Source: a bacterium (GTDB lineage Bacteria; Patescibacteriota; Minisyncoccia; CAIUEV01). Taken from it: DNA of 35,826 nt. Below, in pieces: positions 9,473-17,844 of the stretch. The notes beneath the pieces are model-generated. The model was given only the letters and a program-made list of their open reading frames with translations. It had not been told where the DNA came from and ran no database searches. Positions within the stretch are counted from its first letter, which is position 1. Each line of letters starts with the position of its first letter. Both the position numbers and the translations under genes were made by a program. The stretch is taken from positions 1 to 35,826 of the forward strand of contig JAJYBC010000004.1 of the NCBI GenBank assembly GCA_021779255.1, in the 5' to 3' direction.

Positions 9473-9495
9473 AAGCGCTCATTTTTTCAGAGCGC
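9473..9495 (-). terminator. Intrinsic terminator
   Basis: gcgctcattttttcagagcgc; minus-sense hairpin followed by T-run. Confidence 0.65.
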
Positions 9496-9500
9496 AATGC

Positions 9501-10211
9501 TTAAAACATATACGGCACAATCTTTCTCATCAATAGACGTTGTTCATCTGATGGTTTGTGGATAATACCAAAACTACTATACTCGGAATAGTCTAGCCCA
9601 GACTCTACTAGTCTCATTACCAAGGGATATTCCATTGCGTTATGCTTATAGCTCTCGTCAAAACCTCCTATATTTGCAATGTCGGAAGTTTTCATAAGCA
9701 TAAAGTTTCCCCGAGGTAACCGCATCGTTACGTCAAAATGAGGATTTACAAATTGAACAAGATTCATACATTCTTTAATCAAAGCCTTCGATTTTTTATA
9801 TCCCGGCCAATTGAAAATTTCCTCTTTTCTAGTTAAACTAAGATCCCAATAAGGTCCAATTAAGCTAACTCCGAGTTGTTCGAGTTTTGAGATAGACTTA
9901 CTTATGCAGCTATGCTCAAAGAAAATTACATCGGAATCAACTTTTAGAAAATATTTGCTTAAAACCATTGCAAGTATTTGGTTCATTGCAATAGTATCAT
10001 CAAAATTTTCTGAGTTTGAAATTATTGAAAGTTTTTTCTTTGTCTTTAATTGACAAAGATATTCGGAAGTATCATCTTCTGATGCATTATCAACCACAAT
10101 CAGATCAAACAAAATATCGTTATTAAAGTAATACATGGAATCAATAGCGTCTTGAAGCCATTTGCGTCTATTTCCATGTGTAGACATACCAATAGTTATT
10201 GAATTATTCAT
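9501..10211 (-). CDS. Family 2 glycosyltransferase
   Basis: 'LIVVDNASEDDTSEYL', 'FLKVDSDVIFF', 'GGFDESYKHNAMEYPLVMRLVESG'. Confidence 0.85.
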   Translation of the reverse strand: MNNSITIGMSTHGNRRKWLQDAIDSMYYFNNDILFDLIVVDNASEDDTSEYLCQLKTKKKLSIISNSENFDDTIAMNQILAMVLSKYFLKVDSDVIFFEHSCISKSISKLEQLGVSLIGPYWDLSLTRKEEIFNWPGYKKSKALIKECMNLVQFVNPHFDVTMRLPRGNFMLMKTSDIANIGGFDESYKHNAMEYPLVMRLVESGLDYSEYSSFGIIHKPSDEQRLLMRKIVPYMF

Positions 10212-10257
10212 CCCACTAGTCCTCTTAAAATTCTGACATTTCCATTCCTTCCATTTT

Positions 10258-10500
10258 CTAACAAGACGGACTGCCTGATTTCAACACAGCCCTTTCTATG
10301 CCATGCTTCTCTATAACTTGCTCTAAAACAAATTGAGCGCCTTTAATGTAAGCCAAGCTAAGATCTTTTCCTGATTTACTAATTACTTTGGCTGAGCCAT
10401 TTAAAACATTTTCTCCGTCTCCACCATAAATTTCACAAGATGGTCTAGGCGTTTTTAGTCCAGCCATAACCTCGGGACAAATGGCTATCGATTGACCCTT
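10258..10500 (-). pseudogene. DUF523/TudS-like remnant, truncated at both ends
   Basis: Minus-frame 'GQSIAICPEVMAGLKTPRPSCEIYGGDGENVLNG...VLKSGSPSC*'; N-terminal Cys motif absent; stop directly after SPSC. Confidence 0.75.
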
Positions 10501-10532
10501 TAAAAAAATATTTTAAATTTATTGCTTAATAA

Positions 10533-10594
10533 AAAACAAAAAATCCGCTTTTGCGCGGATTCTTTGACAGAACTCAACTTAGTACAAGATTCTG
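10533..10594 (-). repeat. Repeat A copy 3
   Basis: aaaacaaaaaatccgcttttgcgcggattctttgacagaactcaacttagtacaagattctg. Confidence 0.9.
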
Positions 10595-10599
10595 GTTCG

Positions 10600-11199
10600 T
10601 CATCCACTTGGAAGTGGATCATTACTTGAGAAATTGTCAAATTTTTGTATTTTATATTTTGGAAAAATATTTTTTAAAGTAGTCATCTTAAAGAAAGAAT
10701 CAACCATCTTCTCTGTTTCTTTGTAGTCCAATTTTAATTTTTTTGCTTCATTATAAATTAATAAATGAATTAATTCGTGAGTAATAGTCTCATTTGCTTC
10801 TTTAATATCTTTATTGGTGGCTGTTCTCAAATCAAGGGTATTGGGATATTGAAATTGTCCCTGTGGTCCGTAGAAAGAAATGTAACAATTGTAGCTGCTT
10901 TTTATTTTTAATCCTAGATCTTCTAAAATTTTGAAAAGTAATTTCTCTTTTCCTCTCCACTCCTTTTCTATTTTAGTAGTCATCCCCGCATAAAGATCAT
11001 AACAATAAATTTTATCAAATTCTTTCGTTATTTCTGCAACAAAAAGTCTTTTTTTGTCTTTGTTTCGTTCATATATTTTAGCGTAGAATTTAGGTAAAAA
11101 AATAGGAAAATCATTATCAAGAAACCACTGATATTCTTCATAAAAATTCACCAATCTATTTTTTTCTTTAGCTTTTGAGTATAAAAATTGTATTTTCAT
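10600..11199 (-). CDS. Putative zinc metallopeptidase (HExxH, minigluzincin-like)
   Basis: 'ETITHELIHLLIYNEAKKLKLDYKETEKMVDSFF'. Confidence 0.65.
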   Translation of the reverse strand: MKIQFLYSKAKEKNRLVNFYEEYQWFLDNDFPIFLPKFYAKIYERNKDKKRLFVAEITKEFDKIYCYDLYAGMTTKIEKEWRGKEKLLFKILEDLGLKIKSSYNCYISFYGPQGQFQYPNTLDLRTATNKDIKEANETITHELIHLLIYNEAKKLKLDYKETEKMVDSFFKMTTLKNIFPKYKIQKFDNFSSNDPLPSG

Positions 11200-11235
11200 A
11201 CTCAGTATTGTAACCTAAAATAAAGAAAAATAAAA

Positions 11236-11279
11236 ATCGGTCAAGGCTTCATGTGAAATACATTTTTGCCTTGACCGAT
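11236..11279. terminator. Intrinsic terminator downstream of the radical SAM/PqqD pair
   Basis: 12-bp perfect stem atcggtcaaggc / gccttgaccgat. Confidence 0.75.
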
Positions 11280-11284
11280 AAGTT

Positions 11285-11542
11285 TCAAAAAAAATTTGAA
11301 TCATTCAATATTAATGCAATAGAGATAACCTCTTTTGATGGATTCTTTATCTTTGGAAAAGTATCTTTGACTAATTGCCCTATTTTTTTTAAGCTTTTTT
11401 TCCCTGTCATTTGATTAACAATAAAAGCTCCAACTTCGTTAAAAGTCAAGATTCCTTTACCTTGAAAAAAACCTATAAAATTATCGGTCTCTTGTCTGAT
11501 TTTAAAACGACAATTTATTTTAGGAATAAAATTTTCGTTCAT
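11285..11542 (-). CDS. PqqD-like RiPP recognition element protein
   Basis: 85 aa from internal ATG at 11542, overlapping the radical SAM stop (ATGA); 'GKGILTFNEVGAFIVNQMTGKKSLKKIGQLVKDTFP' matches the PqqD pattern. Confidence 0.75.
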   Translation of the reverse strand: MNENFIPKINCRFKIRQETDNFIGFFQGKGILTFNEVGAFIVNQMTGKKSLKKIGQLVKDTFPKIKNPSKEVISIALILNDSNFF

Positions 11543-12549
11543 GACAATCTCCTTTGTTTTTTTGAAATAAACTCGTCTGGAGCGTACAAACCACCATCGT
11601 AGCAAGAAGCGGAACACCCACCACCACAGAAGTCGTTGCATTTTCGGCATTTTATCGGCAACCATTTTAGAGATCGAAAGTGAGTTAATCGATTGACCCA
11701 TATTTCAGTCAAAGGAGTTTCTAATATATTGCCATAACTTCCTTTAGCAATAGAACAAGAGCGGATATTCCCTTTATGATCAACGTGCCCGAAACCTGTG
11801 CCTTGCCAACAGCTAATAACATAATCATGAAACTCAAAGGGTAGTAAGCAAAGAGGGAAAGAGTCGCCAAAACTGGCTCGAATACCTAATTTTACCCTTA
11901 TTTTTTTTAAAAGAGGAAATACTGACAAGTATTCTTTTAAAGAAAGTTTAGCTTTTTCCCAGTCTGACCTGGCTCGACCATAGGGAGTTAAGCGTCCTAC
12001 GTTGATTTCATCTATTTCTAAGTTATTTTCTTTTAGCCACAGGCAAGTATCGAAAACATGTCGATAATTATTTTTCGTTAAGGTGTAGAGAATAGAAATA
12101 CCGATATTATTTTCTATACAAGTTTTGATTCCATGGATAGCTGATTCGAACGATCCTTCTTTTTTTGTTATTTTATCATGAATCTCTTTCGTACCATGTA
12201 AGGATATGGCGCCACCAATAATTCTGTTTGCTGCTAATTTTTTAGCCACATCCTTGTCTATATGAGTTCCATTTGAAACAAAAGACAAGAAGAAATCCAG
12301 CGAATTGGCATATTCTAGGAGTTCTTGCCAGTAGGGATATACAAAAAATTCTCCTCCAAAAAATCTAATTTCAAAGACCTCTGCCTCGGCAAGTTTGTTT
12401 AAAATAGAAATTGTTTGATTCAACGGAGGATGACCTAAGATCTGAGAGTTTATTTCAGAATTAAAGCAGAATTCGCAAGCCAAATCGCATACTGGACTTA
12501 CTTCAAAATTTACCGAAAGAGGCGCCTTAAGGGATATTAACTCATTCAT
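11539..12549 (-). CDS. Radical SAM/SPASM peptide maturase
   Basis: CDLACEFCF (CxxxCxxC), 'FFGGEFFVYP', C-terminal cluster motif 'CRKCNDFCGGGCSASC'. Confidence 0.9.
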   Translation of the reverse strand: MNELISLKAPLSVNFEVSPVCDLACEFCFNSEINSQILGHPPLNQTISILNKLAEAEVFEIRFFGGEFFVYPYWQELLEYANSLDFFLSFVSNGTHIDKDVAKKLAANRIIGGAISLHGTKEIHDKITKKEGSFESAIHGIKTCIENNIGISILYTLTKNNYRHVFDTCLWLKENNLEIDEINVGRLTPYGRARSDWEKAKLSLKEYLSVFPLLKKIRVKLGIRASFGDSFPLCLLPFEFHDYVISCWQGTGFGHVDHKGNIRSCSIAKGSYGNILETPLTEIWVNRLTHFRSLKWLPIKCRKCNDFCGGGCSASCYDGGLYAPDEFISKKQRRLS

Positions 12550-12574
12550 TTTTCCTCCTTAATAAAGAGCTACT

Positions 12575-12603
12575 AGGGGTGAGTATAATTTTATATCACC
12601 CCT
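12575..12603 (-). terminator. Hairpin between the precursor peptide and the radical SAM gene; possible attenuator
   Basis: aggggtga...tcacccct, 8-bp stem with further AT pairing inside. Confidence 0.6.
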
Positions 12604-12619
12604 TAGATGAAGAATCCTT

Positions 12620-12748
12620 TTACTTACAGCAGCGACAAGTGCATTGTCCTGCACATTTAGCTGTGGTTGTTTCTGTGGGTGTAACTTTTGGGTAGTTGTT
12701 TTTTAGTATACTAAATCTTGCCACAGAAGCTTTTTTTGAATTTTTCAT
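12620..12748 (-). CDS. Putative Cys-rich RiPP precursor peptide, 42 aa (below ORF-track cutoff)
   Basis: MKNSKKASVARFSILKNNYPKVTPTETTTAKCAGQCTCRCCK*; AAAGGAAA Shine-Dalgarno-like site upstream; directly upstream of radical SAM/SPASM and PqqD-like genes. Confidence 0.8.
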   Translation of the reverse strand: MKNSKKASVARFSILKNNYPKVTPTETTTAKCAGQCTCRCCK

Positions 12749-12773
12749 TCCCGTTTCCTTTCTTTCTGGATTT

Positions 12774-12790
12774 GCGCTATTTTATAGCGC
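12774..12790 (-). promoter_or_regulatory. Palindrome in the precursor leader region
   Basis: gcgctattttatagcgc, 7-bp perfect arms. Confidence 0.5.
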
Positions 12791-12858
12791 ATTGATTGTT
12801 AGATTGTCTGTTAAGGTGCTGGTTGTCTTGTTTCTATTTCTAAACCCAATTTATATTT

Positions 12859-12890
12859 TGTCAATCACGAAATCTTAAATAATCCTCAAC
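12859..12890 (-). promoter_or_regulatory. Repeat P copy 2: promoter-like element upstream of the RiPP precursor
   Basis: Minus sense GTTGAGGATTATTTAAGATTTCGTGATTGACA. Confidence 0.65.
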
Positions 12891-13002
12891 TTTTCTAAGT
12901 GTTATGTATAATTTAGCATCGCATCTTTGTTTTTGCTTTTGGAAAATTTATGGTAAAATATTTTTATTAGGGAAGAGGACTAAAATTTTATTTGAAATTA
13001 AT

Positions 13003-13632
13003 ATGGGATACGAAAACTTTAAGCCTGTTAAGTCTGAAAAAGTAGCCGATGAGATGAATAACAAGCAAGAAAAAATAGAAAAAGATGAATTTCTTGATGT
13101 TAGAACGGAGAGAGTTTTGGATGAAAAGATGGCTGAGGATTTGATTAAAGTTCAAGAAAAAGCTTTGCCACCAGATAAAGATCCTTTGGACGATAGAATC
13201 AGCGAGGAAGAGTTTCGAGAGCTTATCAAAGATCCAAAAGTGGTTTTGTGTGTTTTAGAGAAAGATAAGGATATAATAGGGTATGGATTCGCTAGGCCTC
13301 TTAAAGATGCTATTGATGATATAGCGAAGTACGATCCTGAAATTTTAAAAACGAAACTAACCAAAGAAGAAGAAAAAGAAATTTATTATGGAGATACCAT
13401 AGCTATTTTTCCTGAATATAGGAAATTTGGCCTTGGCGCTGAACTTCTTAAAAATATTTTTCAAGATTTACGTAAAATAGGAGTTAAAAAGGTCACTTTT
13501 CACACAAGAGCTAGTAGAAAAAGATTTACTCCATTAATGAAAGATTCTTTCGAAAAAGAATCTTTATCTAGGCAAATAGATAATTTTCTAAATTCTGGTA
13601 TAAAGATAGATTATCTGGAAATAGAGTTGTAA
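13003..13632 (+). CDS. GNAT family acetyltransferase
   Basis: 'YGDTIAIFPEYRKFGLGAELLKNIFQDLRKIG'; likely start at Met 13003. Confidence 0.75.
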   Translation: MGYENFKPVKSEKVADEMNNKQEKIEKDEFLDVRTERVLDEKMAEDLIKVQEKALPPDKDPLDDRISEEEFRELIKDPKVVLCVLEKDKDIIGYGFARPLKDAIDDIAKYDPEILKTKLTKEEEKEIYYGDTIAIFPEYRKFGLGAELLKNIFQDLRKIGVKKVTFHTRASRKRFTPLMKDSFEKESLSRQIDNFLNSGIKIDYLEIEL

Positions 13633-13666
13633 AATAGAGTAAATATAAAAATATAAATAAATAATT

Positions 13667-15382
13667 TTGGATTACAATACGTTAGAAAATTTGGACGGAG
13701 GGTGTCTATCTGTTGCAAGCGATCCTTTAATTCTTTACTCTCACATTCCAGTAATCATAATTTCTTTACTGTTTGGCTTTTTTGTTTTGTTAAAAAGTAA
13801 AAAATTAATAACTGGAAAAATCTTGTTTTCTATTTGTTTGACTTATTCACTTTGGGCGATTTTTGATTTGATAGTTTGGACACAGTTTAGTTTTAATAGG
13901 TTATTGATTTTTCTTTGGGGATTTCAAGATATGCTAAGCGTTCTTTTATTTGTTTTGACATTATACTTCATTTATGTTTTTTTGGAGAAAAAAGATATCT
14001 CAATAGTAAAAAAATTATTTATATTCCTACCTATTTTGCCAGTTATTTTTCTTACTCCAACAAGACTAGGAGTGAATCTATTTTACACTAGTACTTGTGA
14101 AGCAGGAGAGAGTGATATATACATGAAATATCTTTTGTTTCTTCAGCTTTTTGTAAGTTTTTGGATAGTATCTCTTTTTATATCGAGATATAGAAAATGC
14201 TATGATTTTGATAACAAAAAACAGATAAAATTACTTGCCCTTGGCACAGGTTTTTATTTGTTAATGATATCCATTGTTGCTATTGCTACAAATGTATCAA
14301 ATAATTATTCTATAGAGCTCTATAGTCTGTTTAGCATAGTTCCTTTTTTGAGTATACTTTCATATTTGGTTATTAAATATCAGGCGTTTGATATTAAGGT
14401 AATTGCAGGGCAATTTTTAATTGTTTCACTGTGGATCGCGGTTTTTTCCCAATTTTTTATCGTACAGAGTAGCTTTAACTTATGGATAACAATCGTAGAA
14501 TTAGCTATTATTACTGTCTTGGGGTGGTTTTTGTTTCGGTCGGTCAAGCAGGAAGTCCAGACGGCGGAAGAGCTGGGGATTGCGTCTAATCGGTTGCAAG
14601 GCTTAAATAATAAATTGCGCGAGTTGGATCAAGCCAAATCCGAATTTATTTCCATCGCTTCACATCAATTGCGTACACCATTAACATCGATTAAAGGCTT
14701 TTCCTCACTCATCTTGGAAAATACTTTTGGCCGATTGCCGGCTAAAATTAAACAACCAATTGAAAATATCTTTGTGAATAACGAAAAACTGGTTCTATTG
14801 GTGGAAGATATGTTGAATGTTTCGCGTTTGGAAGCGGGCCGATTGCAGTATGATCTGGAGGAAACAGAGGTCTTGCCGTTGGTTAAAAAAACGGTGGATA
14901 ACTTGCGTCTTTATGCTAAAAGTAAAAAGTTAAAAATGCAACTACTTGAGTCGAAAGAAAAGTTGCCTTTAATTTTGGCGGACCAAAGAAAATTAGCGGA
15001 AATTATTGCTAATTTAATTGATAATGCTATTAAATATACCCCTCACGGACAGATTGAAATTATCGTGGAAAAATTTAAAAAACTACAAAAGGTGGGTATT
15101 GGCAAAAATCCGGGGATTTTTAACGGTAGCTGGATTAAAATTCAAGTCAAAGATACAGGCATTGGTATGACCAAAGAAGAGACAAAATCTATTTTTGAAA
15201 AATTTCAACAAGGTCCCGTTGACCAAAGAAACAGTTTACAAACGGTCGGTACGGGCTTGGGTGTTTTTATCTCGCGTCAAATGGCGGAGGCCATGAACGG
15301 TCATCTTTACGCCGAGAGCGCTGGGCTGGGGCGGGGAAGCGCCTTCATCTTGGAACTGCCAGGATTGAAGGGAAAAAGGTGA
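13667..15382 (+). CDS. Membrane sensor histidine kinase (TTG start)
   Basis: Multi-TM N-terminus; H-box 'FISIASHQLRTPLTSIKG', N-box 'NLIDNAIKYTP', 'DTGIGMTKEE', 'GTGLGVFISRQMAEAMNG'. Confidence 0.93.
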   Translation: MDYNTLENLDGGCLSVASDPLILYSHIPVIIISLLFGFFVLLKSKKLITGKILFSICLTYSLWAIFDLIVWTQFSFNRLLIFLWGFQDMLSVLLFVLTLYFIYVFLEKKDISIVKKLFIFLPILPVIFLTPTRLGVNLFYTSTCEAGESDIYMKYLLFLQLFVSFWIVSLFISRYRKCYDFDNKKQIKLLALGTGFYLLMISIVAIATNVSNNYSIELYSLFSIVPFLSILSYLVIKYQAFDIKVIAGQFLIVSLWIAVFSQFFIVQSSFNLWITIVELAIITVLGWFLFRSVKQEVQTAEELGIASNRLQGLNNKLRELDQAKSEFISIASHQLRTPLTSIKGFSSLILENTFGRLPAKIKQPIENIFVNNEKLVLLVEDMLNVSRLEAGRLQYDLEETEVLPLVKKTVDNLRLYAKSKKLKMQLLESKEKLPLILADQRKLAEIIANLIDNAIKYTPHGQIEIIVEKFKKLQKVGIGKNPGIFNGSWIKIQVKDTGIGMTKEETKSIFEKFQQGPVDQRNSLQTVGTGLGVFISRQMAEAMNGHLYAESAGLGRGSAFILELPGLKGKR

Positions 15383-15385
15383 GAA
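15306..15385 (+). repeat. Repeat B copy 1 (in the 3' end of the histidine kinase gene)
   Basis: 80 nt identical to 20326-20405. Confidence 0.95.
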
Positions 15386-15430
15386 AGAGAAGATATAAAG
15401 ACGAAGACAAAAAATAAAAATCGAACCTAG

Positions 15431-15451
15431 ATCCCGCATCAAGTGCGGGAT
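15431..15451. repeat. REP/RPE-like palindrome
   Basis: atcccgcatcaagtgcgggat. Confidence 0.7.
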
Positions 15452-15520
15452 GACAAAAAAGGTCAAGCCGGAGGAGCGCGATGGAATAGTTGACGTAAAA
15501 TTAAGAAAAAAAATAAAAAA

Positions 15521-15552
15521 GGTGAGGATTATTTAATATTTCGCGATTGACA
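15521..15552 (+). promoter_or_regulatory. Repeat P copy 3: promoter for module 1
   Basis: ggtgaggattatttaatatttcgcgattgaca, then aagaaataagtttattgtag. Confidence 0.7.
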
Positions 15553-15618
15553 AGAAATAAGTTTATTGTAGAGTGAAGTGAAACAGCAACTTAACAATTC
15601 AAAAAAGGAGATAAAAAC

Positions 15619-16722
15619 ATGCTTAAGTGTCAGAGTAAAGAAGAAAAAAATTGGTTTTCGATTCAGTTAAAACCCGTTGGAAGCGCATGCAATATCAATT
15701 GCAGTTATTGTTACGTAAAACCCTTTCGAACCGATAGATTAAGTATAATGTCAGAGGAAGTATTGTCAAGAACGATAAAAAGTTGTTTAGAGTCATCTCT
15801 AAAACCAACATTCACTTGGCATGGAGGAGAGCCTCTTTTGGCGGGAAGCGAATTCTTCCTAAAAGCAACAAAAATAATGAGGATGTATCAAAAAAGGAAA
15901 ACACCAATTAAAAATATTCTTCAGACAAACGCAACACTAATTACCCCTTTGTTGGCAAATATTCTAAAAGAAAACAAATTCTCTGTTAGTGTCAGCTTAG
16001 ATGGTCCTGAAAAAATTCATGGGATTCATCGAGTTGACAATAAGGGAAAGAATACCTTTCATAAGGCTATGAAAGGTATTGATAACCTTGTTAAGGCTAA
16101 AATAGTTCCTTCTGTTGTTTGCACAGTTACTCAAGCAACATTAGCATACGCAGAAGAAGTTTTTGAGTTTTTAGTGAGTAAGGGTTTCAAACAGATAAAA
16201 TATAGCCCCGTATTTGATTCCTTTTCCGATAATTTTAGCATAACAAGTGATGAATGGTTTTTTTACTTAAAAAAAGTTTTTGATAAGTGGTTAGAGATTG
16301 CCAATCCAGAGATACATATTAGAGAGCTTGATGAGGTTATCGTTTGGATTCAGAAGGAAAAGATATCACTTTGTTCCGCTGATAAAACTTGCTTAAACTG
16401 GGTATCTGTTGATCCAAAGGGGGATCTTTATCCTTGTGAATATTTAAGATCGACTTACTCCCATGGTAATATTTTGTCGCTGGATTTGATCGATATTGTA
16501 AGAAAACCAACGTTTCTTAAATTCAAAAAAAGTTTTTATATAGTACCTAGAAAATGTCGAGACTGTGAATTTTATTTATTCTGTGGAAACGGTTGCCCAG
16601 CTACGAGAGTCTGCGATGGAAAATTATCACATAGTGGAGTATATGTTTATTGCGATGAAAGAAAAAAGCTATATCTTTATATAAAGAAAGTTTTCGAGAA
16701 AGAGCTTTGCTCTGGTTTGTAA
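15619..16722 (+). CDS. Radical SAM/SPASM maturase (anSME/GrrM/FxsB-like group)
   Basis: 'KPVGSACNINCSYCYVKPFR', 'FTWHGGEPLLAG', 'SLDGPEKIHGIHRVDNKGKNTF', C-terminal 'CRDCEFYLFCGNGCP'. Confidence 0.9.
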   Translation: MLKCQSKEEKNWFSIQLKPVGSACNINCSYCYVKPFRTDRLSIMSEEVLSRTIKSCLESSLKPTFTWHGGEPLLAGSEFFLKATKIMRMYQKRKTPIKNILQTNATLITPLLANILKENKFSVSVSLDGPEKIHGIHRVDNKGKNTFHKAMKGIDNLVKAKIVPSVVCTVTQATLAYAEEVFEFLVSKGFKQIKYSPVFDSFSDNFSITSDEWFFYLKKVFDKWLEIANPEIHIRELDEVIVWIQKEKISLCSADKTCLNWVSVDPKGDLYPCEYLRSTYSHGNILSLDLIDIVRKPTFLKFKKSFYIVPRKCRDCEFYLFCGNGCPATRVCDGKLSHSGVYVYCDERKKLYLYIKKVFEKELCSGL

Positions 16723-16746
16723 GGTTTAAAGAAAGGAGGGAAAGTC

Positions 16747-16911
16747 ATGAATAAGCGTATGTTTATTCTTCGTGTTTTGAAAGATATTGTGGATAAAACC
16801 ACAAAACTTGATGTTGAAGATTGGCGCGGTTCAGGCTATAATTGGATAAAATGCCAGAGTCAAAACTTAATAGCTGGAGCTGGTCAAAACTCAGATCAAA
16901 CAAACCCCTAG
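16747..16911 (+). CDS. Small peptide, 54 aa; candidate radical SAM substrate
   Basis: MNKRMFILRVLKDIVDKTTKLDVEDWRGSGYNWIKCQSQNLIAGAGQNSDQTNP*; strong Shine-Dalgarno aaaggaggg; 24 nt after the radical SAM stop. Confidence 0.7.
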   Translation: MNKRMFILRVLKDIVDKTTKLDVEDWRGSGYNWIKCQSQNLIAGAGQNSDQTNP

Positions 16912-16934
16912 AAGAAATAATTTTTTAGGGGTTC
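16903..16934. terminator. Intrinsic terminator overlapping the small-peptide stop
   Basis: aacccctagaagaaataattttttaggggtt. Confidence 0.75.
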
Positions 16935-16935
16935 T

Positions 16936-17844
16936 TTATTTTAAAGGAGAATCAAGCAAAGAAAATTCTTTATTTTTTGTATCTAACAAAATTTTTGCGC
17001 CAATAGGAAAAATCAAAAAGTTTTTTGAATGGTGGCCAAAATAATCCACTTTTATTATAGGAATATTTAAATCATAAGTTATTTGAGTAATTATTTTTTT
17101 TAGTTCACTCTTTTTAAGATTTGTCTCTATGTGGCCGATGACAATTCCCGCTATTTTATTTAAAATACCGGATAATCTTAATTGATAAAGTTGGAATTCA
17201 ATACTTGCTATACTTTCGTCTATGTCTTCAAAAAAAAGGATAGCGTCTTTTAAATCCGGACAATATTTTGTTTTTAACAACGAATTAATTACAAATAAAT
17301 TTCCTCCAATTAGTTTTCCTTTGGCTTTGCCATCTTTAATAATATTCATACTGTTCGGATAAGATATTTTTTTATTAGTAGAGGAATACTCTAAAAGATT
17401 AATAAAAAAAGAAATGGTTTTTTTATTATAGCTTGAAAGATCTTTTAAATTTGGACCATGAAAGGTGAGAAGTCCCGTTTTTTTGTAAATTGCTAAAAGC
17501 AAATATGTAATATCACTAAATCCAAGAATAATCTTTGGATATTTTTTGAATAATTTATAATCAATATGTTCCAGTATTTGGTTAGTTGAGTCTCCACCAA
17601 GAGCACAGAAGATGGCCTTTACCCGCTCCCTTCTTAGCATTTCATGAAGATCATCAACTTTCTCTTCTATGGCACCTGCGGAATTTCCAATTCTTTTATT
17701 AATATTTTTCCCCTGAATTATTTTAAAACCTAAATCAGTAAGAATTTTTTTCCCTTCATCCAATTCTTTTTTGAAGCCAAAAGTAAATCTGGATGGAGCT
17801 ATTAGTCCTATTTCATCACCCTTTTTTAGTTTTTCGGCTTTCAT
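16936..17844 (-). CDS. S66 family LD-carboxypeptidase / MccF-like protein
   Basis: 'GDEIGLIAPSRF', 'AIFCALGGDSTNQILEHIDY', 'ILGFSDITYLLLAIYKKTGLLTFHGPNL', 'KLIGGNLFVINSLL'. Confidence 0.88.
   Translation of the reverse strand: MKAEKLKKGDEIGLIAPSRFTFGFKKELDEGKKILTDLGFKIIQGKNINKRIGNSAGAIEEKVDDLHEMLRRERVKAIFCALGGDSTNQILEHIDYKLFKKYPKIILGFSDITYLLLAIYKKTGLLTFHGPNLKDLSSYNKKTISFFINLLEYSSTNKKISYPNSMNIIKDGKAKGKLIGGNLFVINSLLKTKYCPDLKDAILFFEDIDESIASIEFQLYQLRLSGILNKIAGIVIGHIETNLKKSELKKIITQITYDLNIPIIKVDYFGHHSKNFLIFPIGAKILLDTKNKEFSLLDSPLK

Noticed and set aside
12696-12878. Plus-strand 60-aa ORF
   Set aside because: Antisense to the better supported precursor peptide and its leader.
15236-15466. Minus-strand 76-aa ORF
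   Set aside because: Antisense to the kinase 3' end and a palindrome; no independent support.
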